Source: Rheinheimera soli
Lineage (GTDB): Bacteria > Pseudomonadota > Gammaproteobacteria > Enterobacterales > Alteromonadaceae
Length of the DNA stretch: 64,000 nucleotides
Assembly: GCF_021290985.1 (NCBI RefSeq)
Contig: NZ_JAJOYU010000014.1
Span: 1-64,000 of the forward strand
Reading direction: 5' to 3'
A program made the position numbers and the translations under genes. Below the pieces are notes generated by a model. It saw only the letters and a list, made by a program, of their open reading frames with translations, searched no databases and was not told the origin of the DNA. This document shows, in pieces, positions 46,450 to 54,804 of this stretch (the first letter of the stretch is position 1; the number at the start of each line of letters is the position of its first letter).

Positions 46450-46471
46450 AAAGCTGCTTTTCAGCAGCTTT
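46450..46471 (-). terminator. Rho-independent terminator
   Basis: AAAGCTGC / GCAGCTTT (8 bp) with a 6-nt loop, followed on the minus strand by TTGCG after a run of five T. It ends the short gene at 46492. Confidence 0.8.
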
Positions 46472-46491
46472 CATCGGAATTGGCTTTGTGG

Positions 46492-46764
46492 TTAATGCAC
46501 CTGATAATGACGACAGAAGAAGTCGATCACTTTGTCTGGATCAGGCCGGGTTGTCATCTTATGTTTTGTTGCCAAACCCGCGGCCAAAGCTCGTAAGGTG
46601 ACATCTAAAGGCGCACCTGCAGGTTTTTCAATTTGATAGTTCTGGAACAAAAAGTTCAGAGCCGCTCCGGCATAAGAGTTTACAGAATGCGAAGGCAGCA
46701 AACGCAATTCCTGGAGACGTACTCCAAGTTCACGCATTCTTTGTAAGCGGCTGGCTTCGTTCAT
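46492..46764 (-). CDS. Hypothetical protein (90 aa)
   Basis: Soluble, helical, basic N-terminus (ASRLQRMRELGVRLQELRLLP), then SYAGAALNFLFQNYQIEKPAGAPLDVTLRALAAGLATKHKM and a C-terminal VIDFFCRHYQVH. A GGAG ribosome site stands before ATG and a strong terminator follows, so it is a real single-gene unit. Family not recognised. Confidence 0.6.
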   Translation of the reverse strand: MNEASRLQRMRELGVRLQELRLLPSHSVNSYAGAALNFLFQNYQIEKPAGAPLDVTLRALAAGLATKHKMTTRPDPDKVIDFFCRHYQVH

Positions 46765-47019
46765 TTGTATCTCCTTATCAAAAGCAGTTAAACCTGATGC
46801 TTATATATCTGCCGTGATCGGGAAAGCTTTAGTGAATTCATTCTTGTGGGTTTTATTTTACTGTGATTTTTTGTTAACCAATTGATTGTAAGGATTTTGT
46901 CCTGATACCAACACTATTAGTGCCAGACTCGTTTAATCTGTGTAGCGGAAAGCTTATAGTGCAGCTCAGAGTTACAAAAATTTCTCACTACTCGTTTAGA
47001 CAGCAAAGTTGGACGGCAA

Positions 47020-48603
47020 ATGCGGCAAGTGGAATTACTGGATTTAGTTGTAGAACCCGACCAATACAAAGTGTACCGCGTGCTGGGTTCAAACAGACAA
47101 GAGATTGAACTGCCCAAGCTCTCCTTCGAACTCCTGATGTATTTGATTGAGCATGCCGGAAAAGTCTGCACTGTAGAGCAAATAACAGCAGCTGTCTGGA
47201 AAAACACTATTGTAAGCAGCGAGACTATTACCCAACGTATTACCTTATTGAGAAAGGCGTTGGATGACGACCCGAAGCAGCCTACCTATATTGAGTCGGT
47301 GCGTGGCCGGGGCTATCGTTTATTGGTAAAACCCATAGAGCCTTCAGCAGTGGAGCCAAAAAAGTTTTCGTTCAGAGTGCCAGTTGTAGTTGCGCTATTG
47401 AGCATTGCTGTAGTGCTTTATTGGATGCTGAGTAAAGAAACACAAGTTTCAGATACAGCCGCTATGAATACTGAGGTTCAGGCCAGCAATCCGGTTGAGT
47501 TATTGATTGAGCGTGGCAGTTATTACTTCAGCACAGGGCAGGGCGACAATACCAATAGAGCCATCGAGTTATTCAGCGAAGCACTCAAACTTGAGCCAAA
47601 CAACCGCGCTGCACTTATTGGCTTAAGTTTAGCTTTGAGTAAATCGGTTTGCAGATACAACCAGCCTGCTGAGCTTGCTATTGAGGCCAAACAATATGCT
47701 ATGCAAGCGCTCGCACTCAATGGCAGTGACAGTGATAAAAGTAAAGCTCAGGCGGCAGTGGCTTATGCCTGGGATTGTTTTGGTAATCTCGACCAGGCAT
47801 TAGCAGCCTATATGTTATCAACTCAGCTTGATGCGAAAAACTATGCCAGTATGGGGTCGGCAGCGCATTTATTAGAAACCAAAGGCGAGCTTATTCAAGC
47901 TTATAATTTAACGTTAAAAGCTAAACAGCTACAGCCGAATAATCACATGGCCGATTTGCAAATCAGCCGAATTTTTGAACTGCTGAACTTCAGCTCCAAA
48001 GCACAACTTAACTATCAGGAGTTGTTTGTGCTTTATCCGGACAACGTCTTTATCAACGAAGCTTATCCGCGCTTTTTATATTTTCAGGGCCGTTTGACTG
48101 AAGCGAAAAGTGAGTTTGAAAAAGTACTGAAGCGGGACATTAAGCGCCACGAGGTGTTGGCTTATTATGCTGAGTTGGTCTGGCTGTTAGAAGGAAAAGA
48201 ACAGGCTTTGCCTTGGTTTAAAGCCGCAGCAGAAGTGAGCCCTGGTACCTCTTATCCGAATAGCCTGGTGCAGATTTTAAATAACCAGCTGACAGCGCAA
48301 GAGGCTATCAAAAGGTTAGAGCTCATTGAAGAGGCAGTAGAGCGTGGTGACAGTTGGCCCATTAACTATATTGAGGCGTCTCTGATTGCCTTATGGGCAG
48401 TCAAAGACCAGAACGCTGCGCTGGGTTATCTACAAAAAGCCGTCCAGTTGGGTTACCTGAATAGTGAATATTTAGCTCTGTCGCCCTTGTTTGCTGCACT
48501 GAAAGAGCGGCCAGAGTTTTATCAACTGATTGACGATATAAATCAACGCAGAGAAAAGATGCACCAAGAGTTTCTGGCGGCTTATCCGCCGCCAGAAACT
48601 TGA
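47020..48603 (+). CDS. CadC-like membrane regulator with periplasmic TPR domain
   Basis: 527 residues: winged helix (1-~105) with LPKLSFELLMYLIEHAGKVCTVEQITAAVWKN, ITQRITLLRKALDDD and YIESVRGRGYRLL; one membrane helix (VPVVVALLSIAVVLYWML, ~119-136); then tetratricopeptide-like helical repeats, e.g. AIELFSEALKLEPNNRAALIGLSLAL and LDQALAAYMLSTQLDAKNYASMGSAAHLL. One-component membrane-bound regulator; signal unknown. It converges on a PBP-like serine hydrolase with 33 bp between stops. A perfect 11-bp inverted repeat falls in its last codons. Confidence 0.83.
   Translation: MRQVELLDLVVEPDQYKVYRVLGSNRQEIELPKLSFELLMYLIEHAGKVCTVEQITAAVWKNTIVSSETITQRITLLRKALDDDPKQPTYIESVRGRGYRLLVKPIEPSAVEPKKFSFRVPVVVALLSIAVVLYWMLSKETQVSDTAAMNTEVQASNPVELLIERGSYYFSTGQGDNTNRAIELFSEALKLEPNNRAALIGLSLALSKSVCRYNQPAELAIEAKQYAMQALALNGSDSDKSKAQAAVAYAWDCFGNLDQALAAYMLSTQLDAKNYASMGSAAHLLETKGELIQAYNLTLKAKQLQPNNHMADLQISRIFELLNFSSKAQLNYQELFVLYPDNVFINEAYPRFLYFQGRLTEAKSEFEKVLKRDIKRHEVLAYYAELVWLLEGKEQALPWFKAAAEVSPGTSYPNSLVQILNNQLTAQEAIKRLELIEEAVERGDSWPINYIEASLIALWAVKDQNAALGYLQKAVQLGYLNSEYLALSPLFAALKERPEFYQLIDDINQRREKMHQEFLAAYPPPET
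48571..48598. terminator. Hairpin inside the end of the CadC-TPR gene
   Basis: TTTCTGGCGGC / GCCGCCAGAAA (11 bp) around a 6-nt loop, covering the final codons between two convergent genes. Likely a shared terminator, without clear T-run. Confidence 0.5.
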
Positions 48604-48636
48604 TCCAAGGGCGGATAAAAGGGCTAAAGCTACTAA

Positions 48637-50310
48637 TTAATGCAGAATGGCCGGCAAAAGATAGTTGCTGACCATCTGGGCTACTTGTGGATGAGCATAA
48701 GCTTTGTTGTAGGCTTTGGCTGTGATCACAATAACCAGCGGAATGTCTTTAAAAATAAAGATTTTATTGCCGCCATTGCCGCTGGCATAAGCCACTTCAA
48801 AAGACTGCTGGCCCGACTGAATCCTATCGTTCCAGAATAAATAGCCATAATGGCCTCCATCCTTTTGCTGTGTCCGCGCTACCTGCTTAGCTAAACTCGC
48901 TTTTACCCAGTCTGCAGGAATAATTTGTTGCTTGCCCCAGCTGCCGCCATTTTTATACAGCTGGCCATATTTGGCCAAATCCAATGCCCTTAAACCTATA
49001 CCTCCTGCTGTATTGGCCACTTTTTGTGGGGTGTATTGCCACTCGTATTTGCTAATACCTAAGGGGGCAAACAGCTTTTTATCTGCATAAGCTTCAAGGC
49101 CTTGTGGCACATTTTTTTGTAGTATGTCGCCTAATACCACTACACCGGCAGTAAAGTAGCTCCATTCTTTAACAGAGGATGCTGGATTTTGCATAGGTAA
49201 ATCCAGCGTGAATTTAACCCAGTCTGGTGTTGGATACATGTTTTCTTCATTGCCTTGGGAGGCGGAATCCGAATCATTTCCAGCAAAGCCTGAAGTCATT
49301 GTCATCAGCTCTTTCAGGCTGATATTAGCTTTTGGGGCTGAGTAGTTTTGGTAGTTCTTTAGCGGGTAAAACTCACTCAGACTTTGCTTTTCGCTTTGAA
49401 TAAAGCCTTCCTGGATGGCTATGCCCAGCATAGTAGAAGCAAAGCTTTTACCGACAGAGCGCGTGTCATGCAAGGATGCACGTTCACTGCCATTAAAGTA
49501 TTCTTCCAGTAGCAAAGCGCCATCTTTAATTACAACCACACTGCTAACATCTTTGAAGTCTTTTTCAGCAATTTTTTTGTTCATTGCTCTGATCAAATCT
49601 TTGTTGTAGCTGTCTTTCGAAACAACCCAGTCATGGGTGGCTTGAATGGGTTGAATAGCTATTTGCTGCTCGGTCGCCTTGGGCTTTACTACCTGCACTG
49701 CGATTTCACCGGCAGCAATGACGTTACCAATTTTTATATCAGCAGTTTTGACGTAGGGTCTGATTTCTATTTTCAGTGTATGAATGCCTTCCGTCAGGGC
49801 TTGTTCTCCGCCGAAATGCATAAAGCGCATCCATAAAAAGCGCCCCCAGGAGTCTTCGTTTACTTCGCTAAAAAATGGCTTCATCAGCACTTTGTGGCTG
49901 GACTTTTCAGTGGATAAGCCTGCCGCCAGGTTTAAGTTTTCGGTGTAAATCACTGAACTATCGACATAAAAGGTAAATTGATAGTTGCCATTTTTGTTTG
50001 CTTCTTCAGCAGATAGTTCTGGTGCTAACTCCTGCAAATAGGCGGTAAGCGGCTGGCCTAGTACTGCGTTAAAATACAGGTTTTTTGTGCTATTGAGCTC
50101 AAATCTCTGGATTAACTCAGTGGCTTGGTATGACTCTATAGCTTTGGCTGTGGTTGAGAAAATGATTCTTCCTGAATGCTTTTGCTGGCTATCAGTGTGA
50201 GTTGGTTTTGATTCCGCAGCCAATGCCTGTGCTGTCAGGCTATGAGTTGCAGCAAAAAGCAGACCCAAAGAAAGCAGAATTTTTATAGCGACTAACAGTG
50301 TTCCCTTCAT
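48637..50310 (-). CDS. Exported serine hydrolase with extra N-terminal beta domain
   Basis: 557 residues. Signal peptide (KILLSLGLLFAATHSLTAQALA), a ~200-residue beta-rich domain (YQFTFYVDSSVIYTENLNL, IHTLKIEIRPYVKTADIKIG), then the beta-lactamase-type domain: SxxK as S-V-G-K in DTRSVGKSFASTMLG (~286-289), EWSYFTAG at the YxN position and GGHYGYLFWND near the third motif. The last part resembles 6-aminohexanoate-dimer-hydrolase/esterase type enzymes (GGIGLRALDLAKYGQLYKNGG). Convergent to a CadC-TPR regulator. Downstream of an unusual tandem-repeat leader (50460-50635), on whose minus strand it would be read. Confidence 0.8.
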   Translation of the reverse strand: MKGTLLVAIKILLSLGLLFAATHSLTAQALAAESKPTHTDSQQKHSGRIIFSTTAKAIESYQATELIQRFELNSTKNLYFNAVLGQPLTAYLQELAPELSAEEANKNGNYQFTFYVDSSVIYTENLNLAAGLSTEKSSHKVLMKPFFSEVNEDSWGRFLWMRFMHFGGEQALTEGIHTLKIEIRPYVKTADIKIGNVIAAGEIAVQVVKPKATEQQIAIQPIQATHDWVVSKDSYNKDLIRAMNKKIAEKDFKDVSSVVVIKDGALLLEEYFNGSERASLHDTRSVGKSFASTMLGIAIQEGFIQSEKQSLSEFYPLKNYQNYSAPKANISLKELMTMTSGFAGNDSDSASQGNEENMYPTPDWVKFTLDLPMQNPASSVKEWSYFTAGVVVLGDILQKNVPQGLEAYADKKLFAPLGISKYEWQYTPQKVANTAGGIGLRALDLAKYGQLYKNGGSWGKQQIIPADWVKASLAKQVARTQQKDGGHYGYLFWNDRIQSGQQSFEVAYASGNGGNKIFIFKDIPLVIVITAKAYNKAYAHPQVAQMVSNYLLPAILH

Positions 50311-50459
50311 CTTTTTTACTCATCTAATAACGGTGCCCAGAACCATAACAGGCAGCGCTTTATTGGCTTCAAAAGAAAGCATAAAGATTTGCTGAAGATT
50401 TGATGAATGTCTTTTTTTATCTTTGTATTCAGTTGTTTATGTTGTTCTTCTGGGCGGAA

Positions 50460-50635
50460 GGTCTTGGCAGTACTTATATTGTTTATTGAGGAAAACTCCG
50501 CCATAAACTGAAGGTCAGCAGTGTGGAAGCAGGTCTTTGGAGGTACTTGTGCCTGTTGGAAAGGAAAACGCCGCCATGAATCAGGAGACCCGACAGAGGG
50601 AGGTCTTTGGAGGTACCTGTGCTCTGTGGCGGCTT
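50460..50635. repeat. Tandem ~70-nt repeat with paired stems, unexplained
   Basis: A 22-nt block beginning AGGTCTTTGG at 50531 recurs at 50601 with one difference (AGGTACTTGTGC versus AGGTACCTGTGC for its second half), and a worn third copy (GGTCTTGGCAGTACTT) starts at 50460. Each is preceded by GGAAAAC-T/G-CCGCCAT at 50490 and 50563. Around the block, AGCAGG/CCTGTT pairs in copy 1 and ACAGAG/CTCTGT in copy 2, so the stem is kept while its bases change. In copy 2 GCCGCC/GGCGGC closes the unit. The spacing of 70 is not a multiple of three. Structured RNA or protein-binding repeat; strand unclear. Confidence 0.55.
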
Positions 50636-50710
50636 TCAAAACCCTGTTTCGTGGGAATGAGTACGAAACAGGGAAAACCAGGAGAAAACATTGTTGCCGG
50701 GCCGGGTTAG
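50576..50710 (+). CDS. Possible small ORF through the second repeat unit
   Basis: ATG with AAAGGA 9 nt upstream opens a 44-codon frame (MNQETRQREVFGGTCALW...) to TAG at 50708-50710. It runs through the repeat and the 11-bp hairpin, so it is probably accidental. Listed because the ribosome site is acceptable. Confidence 0.15.
   Translation: MNQETRQREVFGGTCALWRLSKPCFVGMSTKQGKPGENIVAGPG
50642..50673. terminator. Perfect 11-bp hairpin after the CBS gene
   Basis: CCCTGTTTCGT / ACGAAACAGGG with a 10-nt loop. On the minus strand it is followed by TTTTGAAAG, so it may end the CBS-gene transcript; on the plus strand GAAAACC follows. Confidence 0.55.
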
Positions 50711-50728
50711 CAGCTCGGCAAAGGTCGA

Positions 50729-51289
50729 TCAGGCATACATACGGTCAAAAATATTCAAAAAAGTCGGAGCTTTCTCAATATGAACCGGAATATGCAGACG
50801 GCTGGCGATATCGCTGGCGGATATGACACCCCGAATATGGTGAGATTCGGTATCTATCACTAAACAATACTGCTCACCATTGTGTTGCAGAGTGTTCAGC
50901 ACATCACCTATGGAGCAGTGTTTAATTTGTTGATAAGCCAGGGCTTTGATTTCGTCGCGTGGGCGCATTAAATCAGCCACTGTTAAGTCCGTGCGATTTA
51001 CACCTTTGCCTAAACGTTGCAACACATTCTGGATAGACAACTGTTCGTAGCTGATTAAACCAATCAGTTCCTGATTGGCGTCTATCACCAGTTTCAACTT
51101 GCTATGTTCATGATTCATCATATCCTCTGCTTCGACTGCACAGGTGCCAGAATCAATCATCATTGGGCTGTTGGTTTTAAAGTCAGACAGGAAATCCAGC
51201 GCTGCAGAATTTAAAGTTGCTTCGGCAAATTCAGCGGGCTGAACTAAATGATCTATCACGTCAACGTTGAATAAATTTAACTTTTTCAT
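50729..51289 (-). CDS. CBS-domain protein
   Basis: 186 residues, two CBS motifs: HSKLKLVIDANQELIGLISYEQLS (~66-90) and ADLMRPRDEIKALAYQQIKHCSIGDVLNTLQHNGEQYCLVIDTESHHIRGVISASDIAS (~105-165). No fused enzyme or channel. Stand-alone CBS pairs bind adenosine nucleotides and act as energy or second-messenger sensors. Partner unknown. Confidence 0.8.
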   Translation of the reverse strand: MKKLNLFNVDVIDHLVQPAEFAEATLNSAALDFLSDFKTNSPMMIDSGTCAVEAEDMMNHEHSKLKLVIDANQELIGLISYEQLSIQNVLQRLGKGVNRTDLTVADLMRPRDEIKALAYQQIKHCSIGDVLNTLQHNGEQYCLVIDTESHHIRGVISASDIASRLHIPVHIEKAPTFLNIFDRMYA

Positions 51290-51399
51290 AGAAACCTCTC
51301 ATCAGTCCGCTCAGAGGCAGCGAACCGGATATCAATACAATCAATGGATGTCGTCAGATCTATGGCAATGAAGCCTGAAACTCTGACTATTTCAATGAA

Positions 51400-51717
51400 T
51401 TAAGAGAGGTGCGAGGGTGGTGCACGCGCGGCATAACAGCTTTGCTGCGCTTTATTGAAGTGGGTGTCTGGTTGTTGATAAAAACGATTCTGTGCTGCAG
51501 GAAATTCAAAGCTGTTCCAGCAGACTGCGCTTTTATCGTCATCAGTTGGGGTTTCTGTTAAGTCGACAGTGGAATGAGTGGCAGAGGCCACCAGAGCAAC
51601 GGTGAAGTTTTTATTCGCTTGTTGTAAATCTACCCAACTGCTGGACGCAGAATGGCCTGCTGAAGGAAACAGCAAACTCAGGTAAAACAACACTGCGATA
51701 AAACTTAAATACTTCAT
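51400..51717 (-). CDS. Small exported hypothetical protein
   Basis: 105 residues: clear signal peptide (FIAVLFYLSLLFPSAGHSASS), then a soluble part with two cysteines (AVCWNSFEF, QSCYAARAP) that could form a disulfide in the periplasm. No recognised family. Single gene, convergent with nothing, between the CBS gene and the oxidase operon. Confidence 0.5.
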   Translation of the reverse strand: MKYLSFIAVLFYLSLLFPSAGHSASSSWVDLQQANKNFTVALVASATHSTVDLTETPTDDDKSAVCWNSFEFPAAQNRFYQQPDTHFNKAQQSCYAARAPPSHLS

Positions 51718-51902
51718 TTTTCGCGCCCGGTAAGAACCAATACAGCTTGGTCTTTTCCTGACTATAGCAGCGTTGTTTTTTAAAATGCAAATAAAAAAAT
51801 GAAAAAAGTGATAAAGATTGTTTTGAAGATCGACACTTTCCTTGTGTCAGATCAATAAAAGTCTGCTGCTGATTAGATGAAAGCTGTTGATTTTTTAACG
51901 CT

Positions 51903-52019
51903 TTACAAAAATTTCATGCCCTGTTTTAACAGCCAGGCAATAACTAGCAAGGTTAAAAATCCAGTCAGGTACAACACCACAAACCACTGGCCCTGGGAAA
52001 GTTTATTTAACCATTTCAT
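51903..52019 (-). CDS. Tiny membrane protein, last gene of the bd-oxidase operon (DUF2474/CydX-like)
   Basis: 38 residues with one membrane helix: MKWLNKLSQGQWFVVLYLTG then FLTLLVIAWLLKQGMKFL. Its ATG overlaps the cioB stop (TGATG), so translation is coupled. Size, single helix with W-F-V-x-L-Y-x-x-G pattern and place after the second oxidase subunit match DUF2474/CydX-type small subunits that stabilise the haems of bd oxidases. Confidence 0.75.
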   Translation of the reverse strand: MKWLNKLSQGQWFVVLYLTGFLTLLVIAWLLKQGMKFL

Positions 52020-53062
52020 CAGTAGCCCTCCTGATAATCTTCAATTTTTCCGGCAAAAATCTTATAGCCCCATAAAGTGTAAGCACAAATAAGAGGTAAA
52101 AAGATAAAGATGCCGGGCAGCATAAACATCAGACTGCTGTCAGGTGCTGCGGCTTCCAGATAGGTCAGTTGGCGTGGCAGCAAGTAAGGGAATACACTGA
52201 CCAGTAAACCGACAAAAGCCAGCAAAAACAAGCCTGAAGCCAGCCAGAACGGCCTTTCTTCATGACGTTCCTGCACAGCAGTTTCCGCTTTATGGCTGCG
52301 ATTTACCCGGCCTAAGTCGCGGAATAATAAACGGGCGGCAAGCACCGACAACAGAGGCAGTGGGATTAACCATAAAGCGTGCCAGCCGCCAAACCAGCGA
52401 GCCCGAATTTCCGGCTCGATCCAGACAGTCCAGAGGCTGACCAGCAGCATGGATAACATCACAATCAATACTAAACGCTGGCCATAACGGGCAGCTTTGT
52501 GTTGCAGCTCGCCACGGCTTTTCATCACCAGATAACAACAGGCCAGCAGGGCATAACCCGCCATTACGGCTAAACCACAAAATAAGCTGAAAGGGCTGAG
52601 CCAGCTGAAGCTGGACTGATCAATAAAATCTGTTGGTACACCTTGTACTAAAGTGCCCAGCATCAGGCCCTGACAGAACGCAGCAAGGCTGGATCCAATG
52701 GCAAAAGCTGAGTTCCAATATTTTTTTGAAGTGTCTGATTTAAAACGGTATTCAAAAGCCACACCACGGAAAATCAAGCCAATCAGCATCAGCACTATCG
52801 GCAGATAAAAAGTCGAGGCAATAGCGGCGTAAGCAGCAGGGAAGGCACCAAATAATATGACGCCCCCAAACACCAGCCAGGTTTCGTTGCCATCCCAGAC
52901 GTGAGCGACAGAACGCATCAAATGGTCGTGTTCGGCATCGCTGTTAAACCAGGGATACAAAATGCCCATGCCTAAGTCAAAACCATCCAGCAGCACATAC
53001 ATCAGGATGGCAAAGCCAAGCAGCAACAGATAAAACAGGCTTACACTCAGTTCCAGCTCCAT
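52019..53062 (-). CDS. cioB: Cytochrome bd-type (CIO) quinol oxidase subunit II
   Basis: 347 residues, about eight to nine membrane helices. Opening FAILMYVLLDGFDLGMGILYPW, then SVAHVWDGNETWLVFGGVILFGAFPAAYA and FRGVAFEYRFK are the standard CydB/CioB signature. Shorter than E. coli CydB (379) and closer to CioB/AppB. Start overlaps the cioA stop (TAATG). Works with CioA to reduce oxygen with quinol at the inner membrane. Confidence 0.93.
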   Translation of the reverse strand: MELELSVSLFYLLLLGFAILMYVLLDGFDLGMGILYPWFNSDAEHDHLMRSVAHVWDGNETWLVFGGVILFGAFPAAYAAIASTFYLPIVLMLIGLIFRGVAFEYRFKSDTSKKYWNSAFAIGSSLAAFCQGLMLGTLVQGVPTDFIDQSSFSWLSPFSLFCGLAVMAGYALLACCYLVMKSRGELQHKAARYGQRLVLIVMLSMLLVSLWTVWIEPEIRARWFGGWHALWLIPLPLLSVLAARLLFRDLGRVNRSHKAETAVQERHEERPFWLASGLFLLAFVGLLVSVFPYLLPRQLTYLEAAAPDSSLMFMLPGIFIFLPLICAYTLWGYKIFAGKIEDYQEGY

Positions 53063-54501
53063 TAGTTGGCTCCTTTTGGATCAGTGGCAGGGGAATTTGA
53101 TGTTTCGGCATCAGTGGCTAAGGTTTTGGTAAAAGACAGCGCATAACCTGAAGCTTTTACGCCTATACGTTGTTGTTGCAGGTGATCAACAGGTGCCGGG
53201 CCTTTTTTGATCAGCTTACGCATAAAGTACAGATACACAGCAAACAGCAGGCTGTAGGTCAGCACAAACAAGGTCAGCGAAAACAGCACTCGCTCTGCGG
53301 GTAGGGGGCTGACCACTTCACTGGTACGAACCAAACCATAAATAATCCAGGGCTGACGACCAATTTCAACCACATACCAGCCCGCTAACACCGCAATAAT
53401 TCCTGTGGGTGCCATAAAGCTGACAGGCCAGAGGAACCAGTTGCTTTGATACAAAGTTCCACGCCAGCGCAGGTAAGCGCCCAGTAGCGCAACGCCTATC
53501 ATCAGCATGCCAATGCCGACCATCACGCGGAAGCTAAAAAACACCATAGGCACATTAGGTCTGTCGGCTGCAGGCACTGATTTTAAGCCTTGCAACTCGC
53601 CGTCCCAACTGTGCGTCAGTATCAAGCTGGCCAATCCTGGCACTGCAACTTCATAGTGATTTTTTTCAGCTTTCATATCAGGTAAAGCAAATAACAGCAG
53701 CGGCACATTGGCTTCTTTTTCTGCCCAAATTCCTTCCATGGCCGCCAGTTTCACCGGTTGGTGTTCTTTCACATTTAAGCCATGTAAGTCACCCACCCAG
53801 GCTTGCAGCGGGGTCAACACCAAAGCTATCCATAAGGTCATAGACAAGCCTTTGCGGCCAAAGTCGATATGTTGACCTTTGCGTAAATACCAGGCATGGG
53901 TGGCCATCACCACAAAAGTGGCTGTGATAAAAGCGGCTAATAACATATGGAAAAAGCGGTAGGGCATCGAAGGGTTAAAAATCACTTCCATCCAGCTGAC
54001 CACTTCAAATTTACCATCAACAAACTGATGCCCTTGTGGGGTTTGCATCCAGGAATTGGCTGCAATAATCCAGAATGCAGAGATCCAGGTTCCCACTGCT
54101 ACTGTGACAGTGGCGAAAAAGTGCATTCTGGCGCTGACGCGTTGCCAGCCAAATAACATCACCCCTAAAAAGCCAGCTTCAAGGAAAAAGGCGGTCAGTA
54201 CTTCATAGGCCATTAAAGGCCCAATCACTGCACCTGCCATTTCGGAGAATTTGGAGAAGTTAGTACCAAACTCATAAGACAAGACAATGCCCGACACCAC
54301 TCCCATACCAAAGGTAATGGCAAAAGGTTTGATCCAGAACTTAGCCAGTTGCAGATACTGCGGATTACCGGTTTTCAGCCATAAACCTTCCCAGATCGCA
54401 ATCAGAGTGGCTAAACCTATGGTGATAGAAGGAAAAATAATATGGAAGCTTACCGTAAAAGCAAACTGGAGCCGGGATAGGATACTGACATCAAGTTCCA
54501 T
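53062..54501 (-). CDS. cioA: Cytochrome bd-type (CIO) quinol oxidase subunit I
   Basis: 479 residues. [22 protein letters not shown] carries the haem-b595 histidine, [16 protein letters not shown] and [15 protein letters not shown] follow, and [16 protein letters not shown] is the conserved segment after the Q-loop. The quinol loop is short compared with E. coli CydA (522), which places it in the cyanide-insensitive branch. First large gene of the operon; GAGG stands before ATG, 7 nt after a tiny upstream ORF. Confidence 0.93.
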   Translation of the reverse strand: MELDVSILSRLQFAFTVSFHIIFPSITIGLATLIAIWEGLWLKTGNPQYLQLAKFWIKPFAITFGMGVVSGIVLSYEFGTNFSKFSEMAGAVIGPLMAYEVLTAFFLEAGFLGVMLFGWQRVSARMHFFATVTVAVGTWISAFWIIAANSWMQTPQGHQFVDGKFEVVSWMEVIFNPSMPYRFFHMLLAAFITATFVVMATHAWYLRKGQHIDFGRKGLSMTLWIALVLTPLQAWVGDLHGLNVKEHQPVKLAAMEGIWAEKEANVPLLLFALPDMKAEKNHYEVAVPGLASLILTHSWDGELQGLKSVPAADRPNVPMVFFSFRVMVGIGMLMIGVALLGAYLRWRGTLYQSNWFLWPVSFMAPTGIIAVLAGWYVVEIGRQPWIIYGLVRTSEVVSPLPAERVLFSLTLFVLTYSLLFAVYLYFMRKLIKKGPAPVDHLQQQRIGVKASGYALSFTKTLATDAETSNSPATDPKGAN

Positions 54502-54508
54502 AACTACC

Positions 54509-54616
54509 TCAGTTTTTAGACGTTTTGATCCGGCTCAGCGCAGCAGGCGCTATGGCCACGGATAACAACAGCAACATGGTCAGCAATTCGGCCGCAAAAA
54601 TAGACAGGTCAGGCAT
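54509..54616 (-). CDS. Tiny membrane protein leading the oxidase operon
   Basis: 35 residues: MPDLSIFAAELLTMLLLLSV then AIAPAALSRIKTSKN; one membrane helix with a basic end. AGAGAA lies 5 nt before ATG and its stop is 7 nt before cioA. It differs in sequence from the small protein at the other end of the operon. It could be a further small subunit or a leader that couples translation into cioA. No family recognised. Confidence 0.6.
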   Translation of the reverse strand: MPDLSIFAAELLTMLLLLSVAIAPAALSRIKTSKN

Positions 54617-54804
54617 AGTGTTCTCTTTGTTGACAAGTTATGCAGCATTCAGGCTGCTTAGCTTTATAGTGCCAGAATCAGGCCATAATTTATTGTTTTT
54701 GTAACATGATGATTTTAAATGAATAAAATTTAATGTTTGCAGGAGTTGTTAACTTGATTTACGCTTTTAAATAGAAGTGGTGACAACTAAGTTGACGGTG
54801 AGCT

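Noticed and set aside
50460-50635. Reading the tandem repeat as integron attC sites or a CRISPR array
   Set aside because: No attC core sites or integrase, and spacers are neither unique nor of constant size; only two to three copies exist.
50316-50826. Long frames on both strands through the tandem repeat
   Set aside because: The repeat period of 70 shifts frame between copies, and neither product has a plausible fold; the sequence looks non-coding.
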